DNA of 22,500 bases from Cryptomeria japonica (Eukaryota > Streptophyta > Pinopsida > Cupressales > Cupressaceae): the NCBI RefSeq assembly GCF_030272615.1, contig NW_026729178.1, forward strand, positions 85,001 through 107,500, in the 5' to 3' direction. This document shows positions 1 to 9,926 of the stretch, piece after piece. Under the pieces are notes generated by a model, which was not told the DNA's origin, ran no database searches, and saw only the letters and a list, made by a program, of their open reading frames with translations. Both the position numbers and the translations under genes were made by a program. Position 1 is the stretch's first letter; each line of letters starts with the position of its first letter.

Positions 1-277
1 GGGGTTTCTCGCATTGGCTCTTCCCAGGCCCGGTTGTTGGGTGCGCTCCCACCCTAGCGCGCGCGAAGTTGGAAGTTGGGTTAATTGCCCGGGCGCGCAC
101 CTTCGCCAGGGTGGGCACCTTGGTGCGCACACCTTGGCTGGGCTGCGCACCAGGGCGGGCTCAAGATGGCACCAGCATTCCCTTTTTCTCACTATCTTTC
201 AAAACGGAAATTTTAAAATCTCGTTTTTTTTTTGCCTTTTATGGAAATTAGTGAAGGCATCGCATCAAAGGTGCGCA

Positions 278-1180
278 CCTCGCTGCCCACCTTGGTGTGC
301 TCCGAGGTGCCCACCACGGTGCGCAACGCCGGTGCGAACCCGGGAGCGCCCCGATGTGTGCTCCAAGGTGCGGCGTGCACGAAGTCGGACCCCGGTTTGC
401 CCCGGGTGCGCACCTCGCGTGCACCTTGGTGCGCACACCTTGGCTGGGTTGCGCGGCCTGGTGGGCACCATGGTGCGCACCAAGGAGCGCTCCGAAGTGT
501 GCTCCAAGGTGCGGCGTGCACGAAGTCGGAGCCCGGTTTGCCCCGGGTACGCACCTTCGCCGGGGTGGGCACCTCGGCTGGGTTGCGCGCCCTGGTGCGC
601 ACCAAGGAGCGCTCCGAAGTGTGCTCCAAGGTGCGGCGTGCACGAAGTCGGAGCCCGGTTTGCCCCGGGTGCGCACCTCGCGTGCACCTTCGGCGGGGTT
701 GCGCGCCCTGGTGGGCACCATGGTGCGCACCAAGGAGCGCTCCGAAGTGTGCTCCAAGGTGCGGCGTGCACGAAGTCGGAGCCCGGTTTGCCCCGGGTGC
801 GCACCTCGCGTGCACCTTCGGCGGGGTTGCGCGCCCTGGTGGGCACCATGGTGCGCACCAAGGAGCGCTCCGAAGTGTGCTCCAAGGTGCGGCGTGCACG
901 AAGTCGGAGCCCGGTTTGCCCCGGGTGCGCACCTCGCGTGCACCTTCGCCGCGGTGGGCACCATGGCGTGCACGAAGTCGGAGCCCGGTTTGCCCCGGGT
1001 GCGCACCTCGCGTGCACCTTCGCCGGGGTGGGCACCTCGGCTGGGTTGCGCGCCCTGGTGCGCACCAAGGAGCGCTCCGAAGTGTGCTCCAAGGTGCGGC
1101 GTGCACGAAGTCGGAGCCCGGTTTGCCCCGGGTGCGCACCTCGCGTGCACCTTCGCCAGGGTGGGCACCTCGGTGCGCAC
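278..1180. repeat. GC-rich subrepeat array, about 128-bp period, built on GTGCGCAC
   Basis: Degenerate tandem repeats with landmarks GTGCGCACCAAGGAGCGCTC, GTGCACGAAGTCGGAGCCCG and GTTTGCCCCGGGTGCGCACC. The CAAGGAGCGC landmark falls at 481, 603, 731 and 859 (spacing 122, 128, 128). Units are shuffled and partly deleted. Long frames open on both strands with Ala/Arg/Pro/Cys/His-rich translations, but they overlap in several frames at once and only mirror the base composition, so none is annotated as coding. Confidence 0.9.
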
Positions 1181-1856
1181 ACCTTCTCAATGTTTTCTTG
1201 CCTTTTCTGGAAATTGGTGAAGGCAGCGCATCAAAGGTGCGCACCTCGGTGTGCTCCGAGGTGCGAACCCGAGAGCGCTCCGAGGTGCCCACGAAGTCGA
1301 AAGTCGGGTTAATTGCATTGTTTTCCCCGGGTGCGCTCCGAGGTGCGCAACATCGGCGCGCACCAAGGAGGGCTCCGAAGTGTGCTCCAAGGTGCGCACG
1401 ATGGCGTGCACCTCTGGTGCGCACGATTCGGAGCTCGGTTTGACCGGGGTGCGCACACCTTGGCTGGGTTGCGCACCTTTTGTGCGCTCCAAGGTGCGCA
1501 CGAAGTCGGAGCTCGGTTTGCCCCGGGTGCGCACCTTCGCCAGGGTGCGCACCTTGATGCGCACGCCTTGGCTGGGCTGCGCACCTTGGTGGGCGCCATG
1601 GTGCGCACCTTTCGTGCGCTCCAAGGTGCGCACGAAGTCGGAGCTCGGTTTGCCCCGGGTGCGCACCTTGGTGGGCGCCATGGTGCACTCCGAGGTGCCC
1701 AAGATTGGTGCGCACCAAGGAGCGCTCCGAAGTGCGCTCCAAGGTGCGCGCGAAGTCGAAAGTTGGGTTAATTGTCCGGTTTGCCTCGGGTGCGCACCTT
1801 GCGTGCACCTTCGCCAGGGTGGGCGCCTTGGTGCGCACACCTTGGCTGGGCTGCGC
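1181..1856. repeat. Diverged GTGCGCAC array with partial AT-rich module
   Basis: Begins with a truncated AT-rich module (about 1185-1240: TTGCCTTTTCTGGAAATTGG). It continues with GTGCGCACC-type repeats carrying GAAGTCGGAGCTCGG instead of the GAGCCCGG of the main array, plus GGGTTAATTG tags at about 1305 and 1765. The corresponding stretch of copy 2 is 9117-9792. Confidence 0.8.
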
Positions 1857-1990
1857 ACACCTTGGCACCCGCGTTTCCTTCATTTTAAATTTTTTTTTTT
1901 TACAATCTCTCAAGTGGGAAATTCTATAATCTCAACTTTTTTTGCCTTTTCAGGAAACTTTTGAATGGAGCGCATCATTGGTGCGCTCCG
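1857..1990. repeat. Diverged AT-rich module, copy 1
   Basis: A more divergent form of the AT-rich module, with a 12-T run near 1890, CAAGTGGGAAATTCTATAAT, then TTTTTTTGCCTTTTCAGGAA and GGAGCGCATCATTGGTGCG. It is the last such module before the 5S side of the spacer. The counterpart in copy 2 is 9793-9926. Confidence 0.75.
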
Positions 1991-2396
1991 AAGTGTGCTC
2001 CAAAGCTCTCTCCAGCTGCGTGCACCTGCCCCGGCCGCGCACCCGGCCCCGCCCAGCTTCGCTCACCTGTCCCGGGCGTCTGGTGCGGAACCTTAGAGTA
2101 AGAAACATCACCGTGCACCTTGGCCAACGTGCACGACTCGACCGAGCGCGCACTGGCCGAGGTGCACACCGATTTCACCTGGGTGCGCGCGCAGCACCTC
2201 GGGCGCACCGGGGTGCGCGCACAACGCCCGGGTTGCACCGTGGCCTGTGTGCTCGGGGCGCCTCGGGTGCGCGCTCGGTGTCGCCCCCGCGCGCGCGGTA
2301 GTGCGGGCAGCGCACCCCGGCCCGGCCCGGCCCCGACGAGAACGCAAACGGGCAAAAGGTTTATTCAAATAGCATTGCGATGCCCGGCGAAAAACT
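1991..2396. other. GC-rich spacer beyond the 3' end of 5S copy 1
   Basis: About 400 bp of GC-rich, degenerate sequence with scattered GTGCGCGC and GTGCACC motifs and no recognizable gene. The 2000-2090 part is dominated by CCCGGCC-type runs. It lies downstream of the 5S gene in the direction of 5S transcription. Confidence 0.7.
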
Positions 2397-2402
2397 AAAA
2401 AA
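2390..2402 (-). terminator. Pol III terminator of 5S copy 1
   Basis: On the minus strand the end of the gene runs straight into six T (2402-2397). Two other bases and then five more T (2394-2390) follow. A T-run of four or more is the standard Pol III termination signal, and the second run is a plausible backup. Confidence 0.85.
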
Positions 2403-2520
2403 GGGTGCAACACCGGGACTTCCCGGGAGGTCACCCATCCCAGTACTACTCCGGCCCAAGCGCGCTTAACTGCGGAGTTCTGATGGGATCCGGTGCACTA
2501 ACGCTGGTATGATCGCACCC
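2401..2520 (-). rRNA. 5S ribosomal RNA gene, copy 1
   Basis: Complete 120-nt plant-type 5S rRNA gene on the minus strand, the RNA of the large ribosomal subunit made by Pol III. Reading from 2520 down, it starts GGGTGCGATCATACCAGC and ends TTGCACCCTT. The termini pair as helix I (GGGTGC with GCACCC). The internal Pol III control regions are present: A box around gene positions 50-64 (AGTTAAGCGCGCTTG), intermediate element about 67-72, and C box about 80-97 (GGGATGGGTGACCTCCCG). I see no indel or disrupting change, so it looks functional. It is antiparallel to the Pol I promoters further right and would be transcribed toward 26S. Base 19 of the gene is G here and A in copy 2. A Cassandra-type retroelement origin is unlikely because no LTR or primer-binding site is visible. 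Confidence 0.97.
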
Positions 2521-2550
2521 GTTATGAGCTTGTCGCAGTGTGTACTTAGC
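2521..2550 (-). promoter_or_regulatory. 5S upstream promoter region, copy 1
   Basis: Angiosperm 5S genes use a TATA-like box near -28, a GC near -12 and a C at -1. Here -1 is C. TAAGTA occupies about -28 to -23, and GC pairs occur at -16/-15 and -9/-8. The fit is partial, so the internal boxes probably carry most of the promoter function. Confidence 0.45.
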
Positions 2551-2930
2551 AAACCGCGACCCACGTGCGAATCCACCCCGGCCACCCACCCCCGTCGAGG
2601 TGCACACCCTCCCTCGCGAAGTGCGCCCCGTTCGCCAAGTGTGAGCCCTGCCCGGGTGCGCGCACCTTGCTAGGGCGTCGGGTGTGCACCCGGCCCGGCC
2701 TACGTGCGTGCACCTGTAGGGGGCGTCGTGTGCGTGCAGTGTCCCGTCTGCAACGCGGTGCCCACACACCACCTCGGGCGCAACGACCTGCGCTCACATG
2801 TGGGCCGAGTGCACCTTGGTGCATGTTCGGGGCGCCTCGGGTGCACGCTCGATCTTGCCCCGGTGCACCAAGGCGCTCGGTTTGCCCCGGGTGCGCACTT
2901 GGTGCAAGGTGGGCACCCAAAATAGGGATC
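2551..2930. other. GC-rich spacer upstream of 5S copy 1
   Basis: Degenerate GTGCACC/GTGCGCAC-type sequence with no tandem order I can see and no gene. One substitution (2717) separates it from copy 2 (10487-10866). Confidence 0.65.
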
Positions 2931-3252
2931 AAGCACCAAAACACAAGTTTCGGGATGCAAAATGGGACCCAAGGACCACAAATGCGTTCCAAGACCCATG
3001 ATGGGTCCACGAGAACAAAAATGTGTTCCGAGACTTAATAAACAAATATTGGGTTTTAGGAGAAGAAACATGCTCTGATGCCCAAAACGAGAATCGACCC
3101 CGAAAAGGCCACAGGCCAAAAGTGGGATGCGAGACAAAAAAAAATGGGACCCGAGGACCAAAATTGGGTTCCCAGGTCGAAGACAGGGCAACCGGACAAG
3201 AAACGACCTCTAAGGCTCGAAATGAGTCCCGACGACTAAAACTTGACAAGAA
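2931..3252. repeat. A-rich degenerate short repeats, copy 1
   Basis: Old, diverged tandem repeats of about 30 bp with the recurring theme AAAATGGGACCCRAGGACCA, followed by AAAATG(T/C)GTTCC. It is purine-rich on the plus strand and strikingly poorer in GC than both neighbours. No coding potential is supported. Confidence 0.65.
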
Positions 3253-3775
3253 GCACCCATCAGGCACCCAACTCGACACCCATGGGATGCCGACCCACCC
3301 GGGCTTCCACCTAGCACACCTTGGCACCCACCCACCCTCGCACCCAACCTCGCACCCAACTTAGCACCTTTGAACCCACATTGGCACTCACCCTGACCCT
3401 GGCACCTTGGAACCCACATTGGCACTCACCTTGACCCTGGCACCCACCTTTGCACTCACCTTGGGACCCACCCTGGCTCCCACCTCGGCACCCACCCAGA
3501 CACCCACCTTGGTTCCTTGGCACCCACCTTGGATCCTTGGCACCCACCCCGACACCCACCTTGGCACGCAACTTGGCTACTTGCCACCCACCTTGGCTCC
3601 TTGACGCCCACCCCGACAACCACCCCGTGACCTACCCTGGCTAGGGTTGGTGCACACCCACCCTGGTGCCCACCTTGGCACCCACCCTATGACCCACCTT
3701 GGCACGCACCTTAGTACCCACCCCGTTACCCACCCTAGGACCCACCCCGTGACCCACCTTGGCCAGGGTGGGTGC
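3253..3775. repeat. CACCC-rich minisatellite, truncated copy
   Basis: Degenerate tandem array with theme CACCTTGGCACCCACCC, about 15-20 bp per unit. The plus strand has very few G apart from TTGG and GTGAC tags, so the minus strand is GGGTGG-rich. It breaks off at 3775 inside GGCCAGGGTGGGTGC, where the sequence switches to the GTGCGCAC array. Confidence 0.88.
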
Positions 3776-6700
3776 CTTGGTGCGCACAACTTGCCTGGGC
3801 TGCACACCAGGGCGGGCTCAAGATGGCACCCGCGTTCCGTTTTTTTCACTATCTTTCAAAACGGAAATTTTAAAATCTCATTTTTTTCTTTTTTTTGCCT
3901 TTTCTGGAAATTAGTGAAGGCAGCGCATCAAAGGTGCGCAATGCTGGTGCGAACCCGGGAGCGCTCCGATGTGTGCTCCAAGGTGCGGCGTGCACGAAGT
4001 CCGAGCCCGGTTTGCCCCGGGTGCGCACCTCGCGTGCACCTTCGCCGGGGTGAGCACCTTGGCTGGGTTGCGCGCCCTGGTGCGTACCAAGGAGCGCTCT
4101 GAAGTGTGCTCCAAGGTGCGGCGTGCACGAAGTCGGAGCCCGGTTTGCCCCGGGTGTGCACCTCGGGTGCGCACCTCGCGTGCACCTTCGCTGCGGTGGG
4201 CACCTTGGCTGGGTTGCGCGCCTTGGTGGGCACCATGCAGTGCACGAAGTCGGAGCCCGGTTTGCCCCGGGCGCGCACCTCCGCCAGGGTGGGCACCTTG
4301 GTGCGCACAACTTGCCTGGGCTGCGCATCAGGAAGGGCTCAAGATGGCACCCGCGTTCCGTTTTTTTCACTATCTTTCAGAACGAAAATTTTAAAATATC
4401 GTTTTTTTTTGCCTTTTCTGGAAATTAGTGAAGGCAGCGCATCAAAGGTGCGCAACGCTGGTGCGAACCTGGGAGCGCTCCGATGTGTGCTCCAAGGTGC
4501 GGCGTGCACGAAGTCGGAGCCCGGTTTGCCTCGGGTGCGCCCTGGTGGGCACCATGGTGCGCACCAAGGAGCGCTCCGAAGTGTGCTCCAAGGTGCGGCC
4601 TGCACGAAGTCGGAGCCCGGTTTGCCCCGGGTGTGCACCTCGGGTGGGCACCTTGGTGCGCATGCCTTGCCTGGGCTGCGCACCAGGGCGGGCTCAAGAT
4701 GGCACCCGCGTTCCTTTTTTTTCACTATCTTTCAAAACGGAAATTTTAAAATCTCATTTTTTTTTGCCTTTTTCTGGAAATTAGTGAAGGCAGCGCATCA
4801 AAGGTGCGCACCTCGCTGCCCACCACGGTGCGCAACGCCGGTGGGCACCCGGGAGTGCTTCGAAGTGTGCTCCAAGGTGCTGCGTGCACGTTGTCGGAGC
4901 CCGGTTTGCCCCGGGTGCGCACCTCGCGTGCACCTTCGTCGGGGTGGGCACCTTGGCTTGGTTTGCCCCGGCTGCGCTCCGAAGCGGGGTTATTGGAGCG
5001 CCGCCTCTTTTTTTGTCGGAGCGTTTGGTGGGGTTTCTCGCATTGGCTCTTCCGAGGCCCGGTTGCCACCCTGGCGCGCACGAAGTCGGAAGTAGGGTTA
5101 ATTGCCCGGGTGCGCACCTTTGCCAGGGTGGCACCTTACCTGGGCTGCGCACCAGGGCGGGCTCAAGATGGCACGCGCGTTCCGTTTTTTTCACTATCTT
5201 TCAAAACGGAAATTTTAAAATCTCCTTTTTTTTTTGCCTTTTCTGGAAATTAGTGAAGGCAGCGCATCAAAGGTGCGCACCTCGCTGCCCACCTTGGTGT
5301 GCTCTGAGGTGCGCACCCGGGAGCGCTACGAAGTGTGCTCCAAGGTGCGGCGTGCACGTTGTCGGAGCCCGGTTTGCCCCGGGTGCGCACCTCGCCTGCA
5401 CCTTGGCCGGGGTGGGCACCTTGGCTGGGTTTGCCCAGGGTGCGCTCCGAAGCGGGGTTACTGGAGCGCCCCCTCTTTTTTTGTCAGAGAGTTTGGTGGG
5501 GTTTCTCGCATTGGCTCTTCCCAGGCCCGGTTGTTGGGTGCGCTCCCACCCTGGCGCGCGCGAAGTTGGAAGTTGGGTTAATTGCCCGGGCGCGCACCTT
5601 CGCCAGGGTGGGCACCTTGGTGCGCAAACCTTGGCTGGGCTGCGCACCAGGGCGGGCTCAAGATGGCACCAGCATTCCCTTTTTCTCACTATCTTTCAAA
5701 ACGGAAATTTTAAAATCTCGTTTTTTTTTTGCCTTTTATGGAAATTAGTGAAGGCATCGCATCAAAGGTGCGCACCTCGCTGCCCACCTTGGTGTGCTCC
5801 GAGGTGCCCACCACGGTGCGCAACGCCGGTGCGAACCCGGGAGCGCCCCGATGTGTGCTCCAAGGTGCGGCGTGCACGAAGTCGGACCCCGGTTTGCCCC
5901 GGGTGCGCACCTCGCGTGCACCTTGGTGCGCACACCTTGGCTGGGTTGCGCGGCCTGGTGGGCACCATGGTGCGCACCAAGGAGCGCTCCGAAGTGTGCT
6001 CCAAGGTGCGGCGTGCACGAAGTCGGAGCCCGGTTTGCCCCGGGTGCGCACCTTCGCCGCGGTGGGCACCATGGCGTGCACGAAGTCGGAGCCCGGTTTG
6101 CCCCGGGTGCACACCTCGCGTGCACCTTCGCCGGGGTGGGCACCTCGGCTGGGTTGCGCGCCCTGGTGCGCACCAAGGAGCGCTCTGAAGTGTGCTCCAA
6201 GGTGCGGCGTGCACGAAGTCGGAGCCCGGTTTGCCCCGGGTGTGCACCTCGGGTGCGCACCTCGCGTGCACCTTCGCTGCGGTGGGCACCTTGGCTGGGT
6301 TGCGCGCCTTGGTGGGCACCATGCAGTGCACGAAGTCGGAGCCCGGATTGCCCCGGGCGCGCACCTCCGCCAGGGTGGGCACCTTGGTGCGCACAACTTG
6401 CCTGGGCTGCGCACCAGGAAGGGCTCAAGATGGCACCCGCGTTCCGTTTTTTTCACTATCTTTCAGAACGGAAATTTTAAAATCTCGTTTTTTTTTGCCT
6501 TTTCTTGAAATTAGTGAAGGCAGCGCATCAAAGGTGCGCAACGCTGGTGCGAACCTGGGAGCGCTCCGATGTGTGCTCCAAGGTGCGGCGTGCACGAAGT
6601 CGGACCCCGGTTTGCCCCGGGTGCGCACCTCGCGTGCACCTTGGTGCGCACACCTTGGCTGGGTTGCGCGCCCTGGTGGGCACCATGGTGCGCACCAAGG

Positions 6701-7862
6701 AGCGCTCCGAAGTGTGCTCCAAGGTGCGGCGTGCACGAAGTCGGAGCCCGGTTTGCCCCGGGTGCGCACCTCGCGTGCACCTTCGCCACGGTGGGCACCA
6801 TGGCGTGCACGAAGTCGGAGCCCGGTTTGCCCCGGGTGCGCACCTCGCGTGCACCTTCGCCGGGGTGGGCACCTTGGTGTGCAGACCTTGGCTGGGTTGC
6901 GCGCCCTGGTGGGCACCATGGTGCGCACCAAGGAGCGCTCCGAAGTGTGCTCCAAGGTGCGGCCTGCACGAAGTCGGAGCCCGGTTTGCCCCGGGTGTGC
7001 ACCTCGGGTGGGCACCTTGGTGCGCATGCCTTGCCTGGGCTGCGCACCAGGGCGGGCTCAAGATGGCACCCGCGTTCCTTTTTTTTCACTATCTTTCAAA
7101 ACGGAAATTTTAAAATCTCATTTTTTTTTGCCTTTTTCTGGAAATTAGTGAAGGCAGCGCATCAAAGGTGCGCACCTCGCTGCCCACCACGGTGCGCAAC
7201 GCCGGTGGGCACCCGGGAGTGCTTCGAAGTGTGCTCCAAGGTGCTGCGTGCACGTTGTCGGAGCCCGGTTTGCCCCGGGTGCGCACCTCGCGTGCACCTT
7301 CGTCGGGGTGGGCACCTTGGCTGGGTTTGCCCCGGCTGCGCTCCGAAGCGGGGTTATTGGAGCGCCGCCTCTTTTTTTGTCGGAGCGTTTGGTGGGGTTT
7401 CTCGCATTGGCTCTTCCGAGGCCCGGTTGCCACCCTGGCGCGCACGAAGTCGGAAGTAGGGTTAATTGCCCGGGTGCGCACCTTTGCCAGGGTGGGCACC
7501 TTACCTGGGCTGCGCACCAGGGCGGGCTCAAGATGGCACGCGCGTTCCGTTTTTTTCACTATCTTTCAAAACGGAAATTTTAAAATCTCCTTTTTTTTTT
7601 GCCTTTTCTGGAAATTAGTGAAGGCAGCGCATCAAAGGTGCGCACCTCGCTGCCCACCTTGGTGTGCTCTGAGGTGCGCACCCGGGAGCGCTACGAAGTG
7701 TGCTCCAAGGTGCGGCGTGCACGTTGTCGGAGCCCGGTTTGCCCCGGGTGCGCACCTCGCCTGCACCTTGGCCGGGGTGGGCACCTTGGCTGGGTTTGCC
7801 CAGGGTGCGCTCCGAAGCGGGGTTACTGGAGCGCCCCCTCTTTTTTTGTCAGAGCGTTTGGT
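3776..7862. repeat. Palindrome-rich array in duplicated ~2.37-kb blocks
   Basis: GTGCGCAC-type subrepeats punctuated by AT-rich modules starting at 3818, 4339, 4693, 5163, 5658, 6425, 7058 and 7528 (next at 8023). Intervals are 521, 354, 470, 495, then 767, 633, 470, 495. The same four-interval block therefore occurs twice, with deletions of about 246 and 279 bp in the first copy. A further module, beginning GGGGTTTCTCGCATTGGCTC, follows CTTTTTTTGTC(A/G)GAG near 5036, 5498, 7398 and 7863 and also opens the window. This hierarchy is typical of unequal crossing-over in rDNA spacers. No gene is present. Confidence 0.88.
3818..3940. repeat. AT-rich IGS module (type example)
   Basis: About 117-123 bp from TCAAGATGGCACCCGCG to GCATCAAAGGTGCGCA. 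It contains a perfect 9-bp inverted repeat, TTCCGTTTT (3835-3843) and AAAACGGAA (3858-3866), then TTTTAAAATCTC, a long T run, GCCTTTTCTGGAAATTAGTG and AAGGCAGCGCATC. Other full copies: 161-277, 4339-4454, 4693-4810, 5163-5279, 5658-5774, 6425-6540, 7058-7174, 7528-7644 and 8023-8139. The hairpin arm is intact in the 4339, 5163, 6425 and 7528 copies and reduced in those reading TTCCTTTT or TTCCCTTT. Function unknown. An AT-rich island in GC-rich DNA could help unwinding or nucleosome exclusion, but that is inference. Confidence 0.8.
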
Positions 7863-8139
7863 GGGGTTTCTCGCATTGGCTCTTCCCAGGCCCGGTTGTT
7901 GGGTGCGCTCCCACCCTGGCGCGCGCGAAGTTGGAAGTTGGATTAATTGCCCGGGCGCGCACCTTCGCCAGGGTGGGCACCTTGGTGCGCACACCTTGGC
8001 TGGGCTGCGCACCAGGGCGGGCTCAAGATGGCACCAGCATTCCCTTTTTCTCACTATCTTTCAAAACGGAAATTTTAAAATCTCGTTTTTTTTTTGCCTT
8101 TTATGGAAATTAGTGAAGGCATCGCATCAAAGGTGCGCA

Positions 8140-9118
8140 CCTCGCTGCCCACCTTGGTGTGCTCCGAGGTGCCCACCACGGTGCGCAACGCCGGTGCGAA
8201 CCCGGGAGCGCCCCGATGTGTGCTCCAAGGTGCGGCGTGCACGAAGTCGGACCCCGGTTTGCCCCGGGTGCGCACCTCGCGTGCACCTTGGTGCGCACAC
8301 CTTGGCTGGGTTGCGCGGCCTGGTGGGCACCATGGTGCGCACCAAGGAGCGCTCCGAAGTGTGCTCCAAGGTGCGGCGTGCACGAAGTCGGAGCCCGGTT
8401 TGCCCCGGGTACGCACCTCGCGTGCACCTTCGCCGGGGTGGGCACCTCGGCTGGGTTGCGCGCCCTGGTGCGCACCAAGGAGCGCTCCGAAGTGTGCTCC
8501 AAGGTGCGGCGTGCACGAAGTCGGAGCCCGGTTTGCCCCGGGTGCGCACCTTCGCCGCGGTGCGCACCATGGCGTGCACGAAGTCGGAGCCCGGTTTGCC
8601 CCGGGTGCGCACCTCGCGTGCACCTTCGGCGGGGTTGCGCGCCCTGGTGGGCACCATGGTGCGCACCAAGGAGCGCTCCGAAGTGTGCTCCAAGGTGCGG
8701 CGTGCACGAAGTCGGAGCCCGGTTTGCCCCGGGTGCGCACCTCGCGTGCACCTTCGGCGGGGTTGCGCGCCCTGGTGGGCACCATGGTGCGCACCAAGGA
8801 GCGCTCCGAAGTGTGCTCCAAGGTGCGGCGTGCACGAAGTCGGAGCCCGGTTTGCCCCGGGTGCGCACCTCGCGTGCACCTTCGCCGCGGTGGGCACCAT
8901 GGCGTGCACGAAGTCGGAGCCCGGTTTGCCCCGGGTGCGCACCTCGCGTGCACCTTCGCCGGGGTGGGCACCTCGGCTGGGTTGCGCGCCCTGGTGCGCA
9001 CCAAGGAGCGCTCCGAAGTGTGCTCCAAGGTGCGGCGTGCACGAAGTCGGAGCCCGGTTTGCCCCGGGTGCGCACCTCGCGTGCACCTTCGCCAGGGTGG
9101 GCACCTCGGTGCGCACAC
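8140..9118. repeat. GC-rich subrepeat array of second copy
   Basis: Counterpart of 278-1180 with the same 128-bp-type units, including extra units around 8540-8640. Open frames of several hundred codons here, one running from about 7168 to 9156, read through three unrelated repeat types in the same frame. That is what chance absence of stops in GC-rich tandem DNA produces. Confidence 0.9.
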
Positions 9119-9926
9119 CTTCTCAATGTTTTCTTGCCTTTTCTGGAAATTGGTGAAGGCAGCGCATCAAAGGTGCGCACCTCGGTGTGCTCCGAGGTGC
9201 GAACCCGAGAGCGCTCCGAGGTGCCCACGAAGTCGAAAGTCGGGTTAATTGCATTGTTTTCCCCGGGTGCGCTCCGAGGTGCGCAACATCGGCGCGCACC
9301 AAGGAGGGCTCCGAAGTGTGCTCCAAGGTGCGCACGATGGCGTGCACCTCTGGTGCGCACGATTCGGAGCTCGGTTTGACCGGGGTGCGCACACCTTGGC
9401 TGGGTTGCGCACCTTTTGTGCGCTCCAAGGTGCGCACGAAGTCGGAGCTCGGTTTGCCCCGGGTGCGCACCTTCGCCAGGGTGCGCACCTTGATGCGCAC
9501 GCCTTGGCTGGGCTGCGCACCTTGGTGGGCGCCATGGTGCGCACCTTTCGTGCGCTCCAAGGTGCGCACGAAGTCGGAGCTCGGTTTGCCCCGGGTGCGC
9601 ACCTTGGTGGGCGCCATGGTGCACTCCGAGGTGCCCAAGATTGGTGCGCACCAAGGAGCGCTCCGAAGTGCGCTCCAAGGTGCGCGCGAAGTCGAAAGTT
9701 GGGTTAATTGTCCGGTTTGCCTCGGGTGCGCACCTTGCGTGCACCTTCGCCAGGGTGGGCGCCTTGGTGCGCACACCTTGGCTGGGCTGCGCACACCTTG
9801 GCACCCGCGTTTCCTTCATTTTAAATTTTTTTTTTTTACAATCTCTCAAGTGGGAAATTCTATAATCTCAACTTTTTTTGCCTTTTCAGGAAACTTTTGA
9901 ATGGAGCGCATCATTGGTGCGCTCCG
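9119..9926. repeat. Diverged GTGCGCAC array and AT-rich module, copy 2
   Basis: Near-exact counterpart of 1183-1990: partial AT module at about 9121-9176, GAGCTCGG-type repeats, then the divergent AT module at 9793-9926. Confidence 0.8.

Larger units (their letters stand above)
1..3775. repeat. IGS higher-order repeat, copy 1 (5' end cut by window)
   Basis: This segment recurs at 7863-11711. The order is the same in both copies: GTGCGCAC-rich array, AT-rich modules, GC-rich spacer, minus-strand 5S gene, A-rich degenerate repeats, CACCC tract. The offset is 7862 bp at the left end and 7936 bp from the 5S gene rightward, because the left array gained or lost subrepeats. From about 2000 to 3775 I count only five substitutions against copy 2 (positions 2133, 2259, 2381, 2502 and 2717), which implies recent duplication or ongoing homogenization. 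Homology stops abruptly at 3775. Confidence 0.93.

Noticed and set aside
2401-2520. Cassandra-type TRIM retroelement carrying a 5S-derived sequence
   Set aside because: The 5S gene is full length with intact termini and terminator. I see no TG...CA LTR ends, primer-binding site or polypurine tract around it, and the two copies share 7.9 kb of rDNA spacer context.
3253-3775. Telomere-like or centromeric satellite
   Set aside because: The CACCC theme is not the plant telomere repeat (CCCTAAA), and it lies within an rDNA spacer with 5S genes.
7168-9156. 662-codon open frame on plus, and similar long frames on both strands throughout 1-9900
   Set aside because: The translations are Ala/Arg/Pro/Cys/His-rich repeats that overlap in up to five frames, change module at repeat boundaries and match no protein family I recognize. 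GC-rich tandem DNA with few T/A-starting stops explains them.
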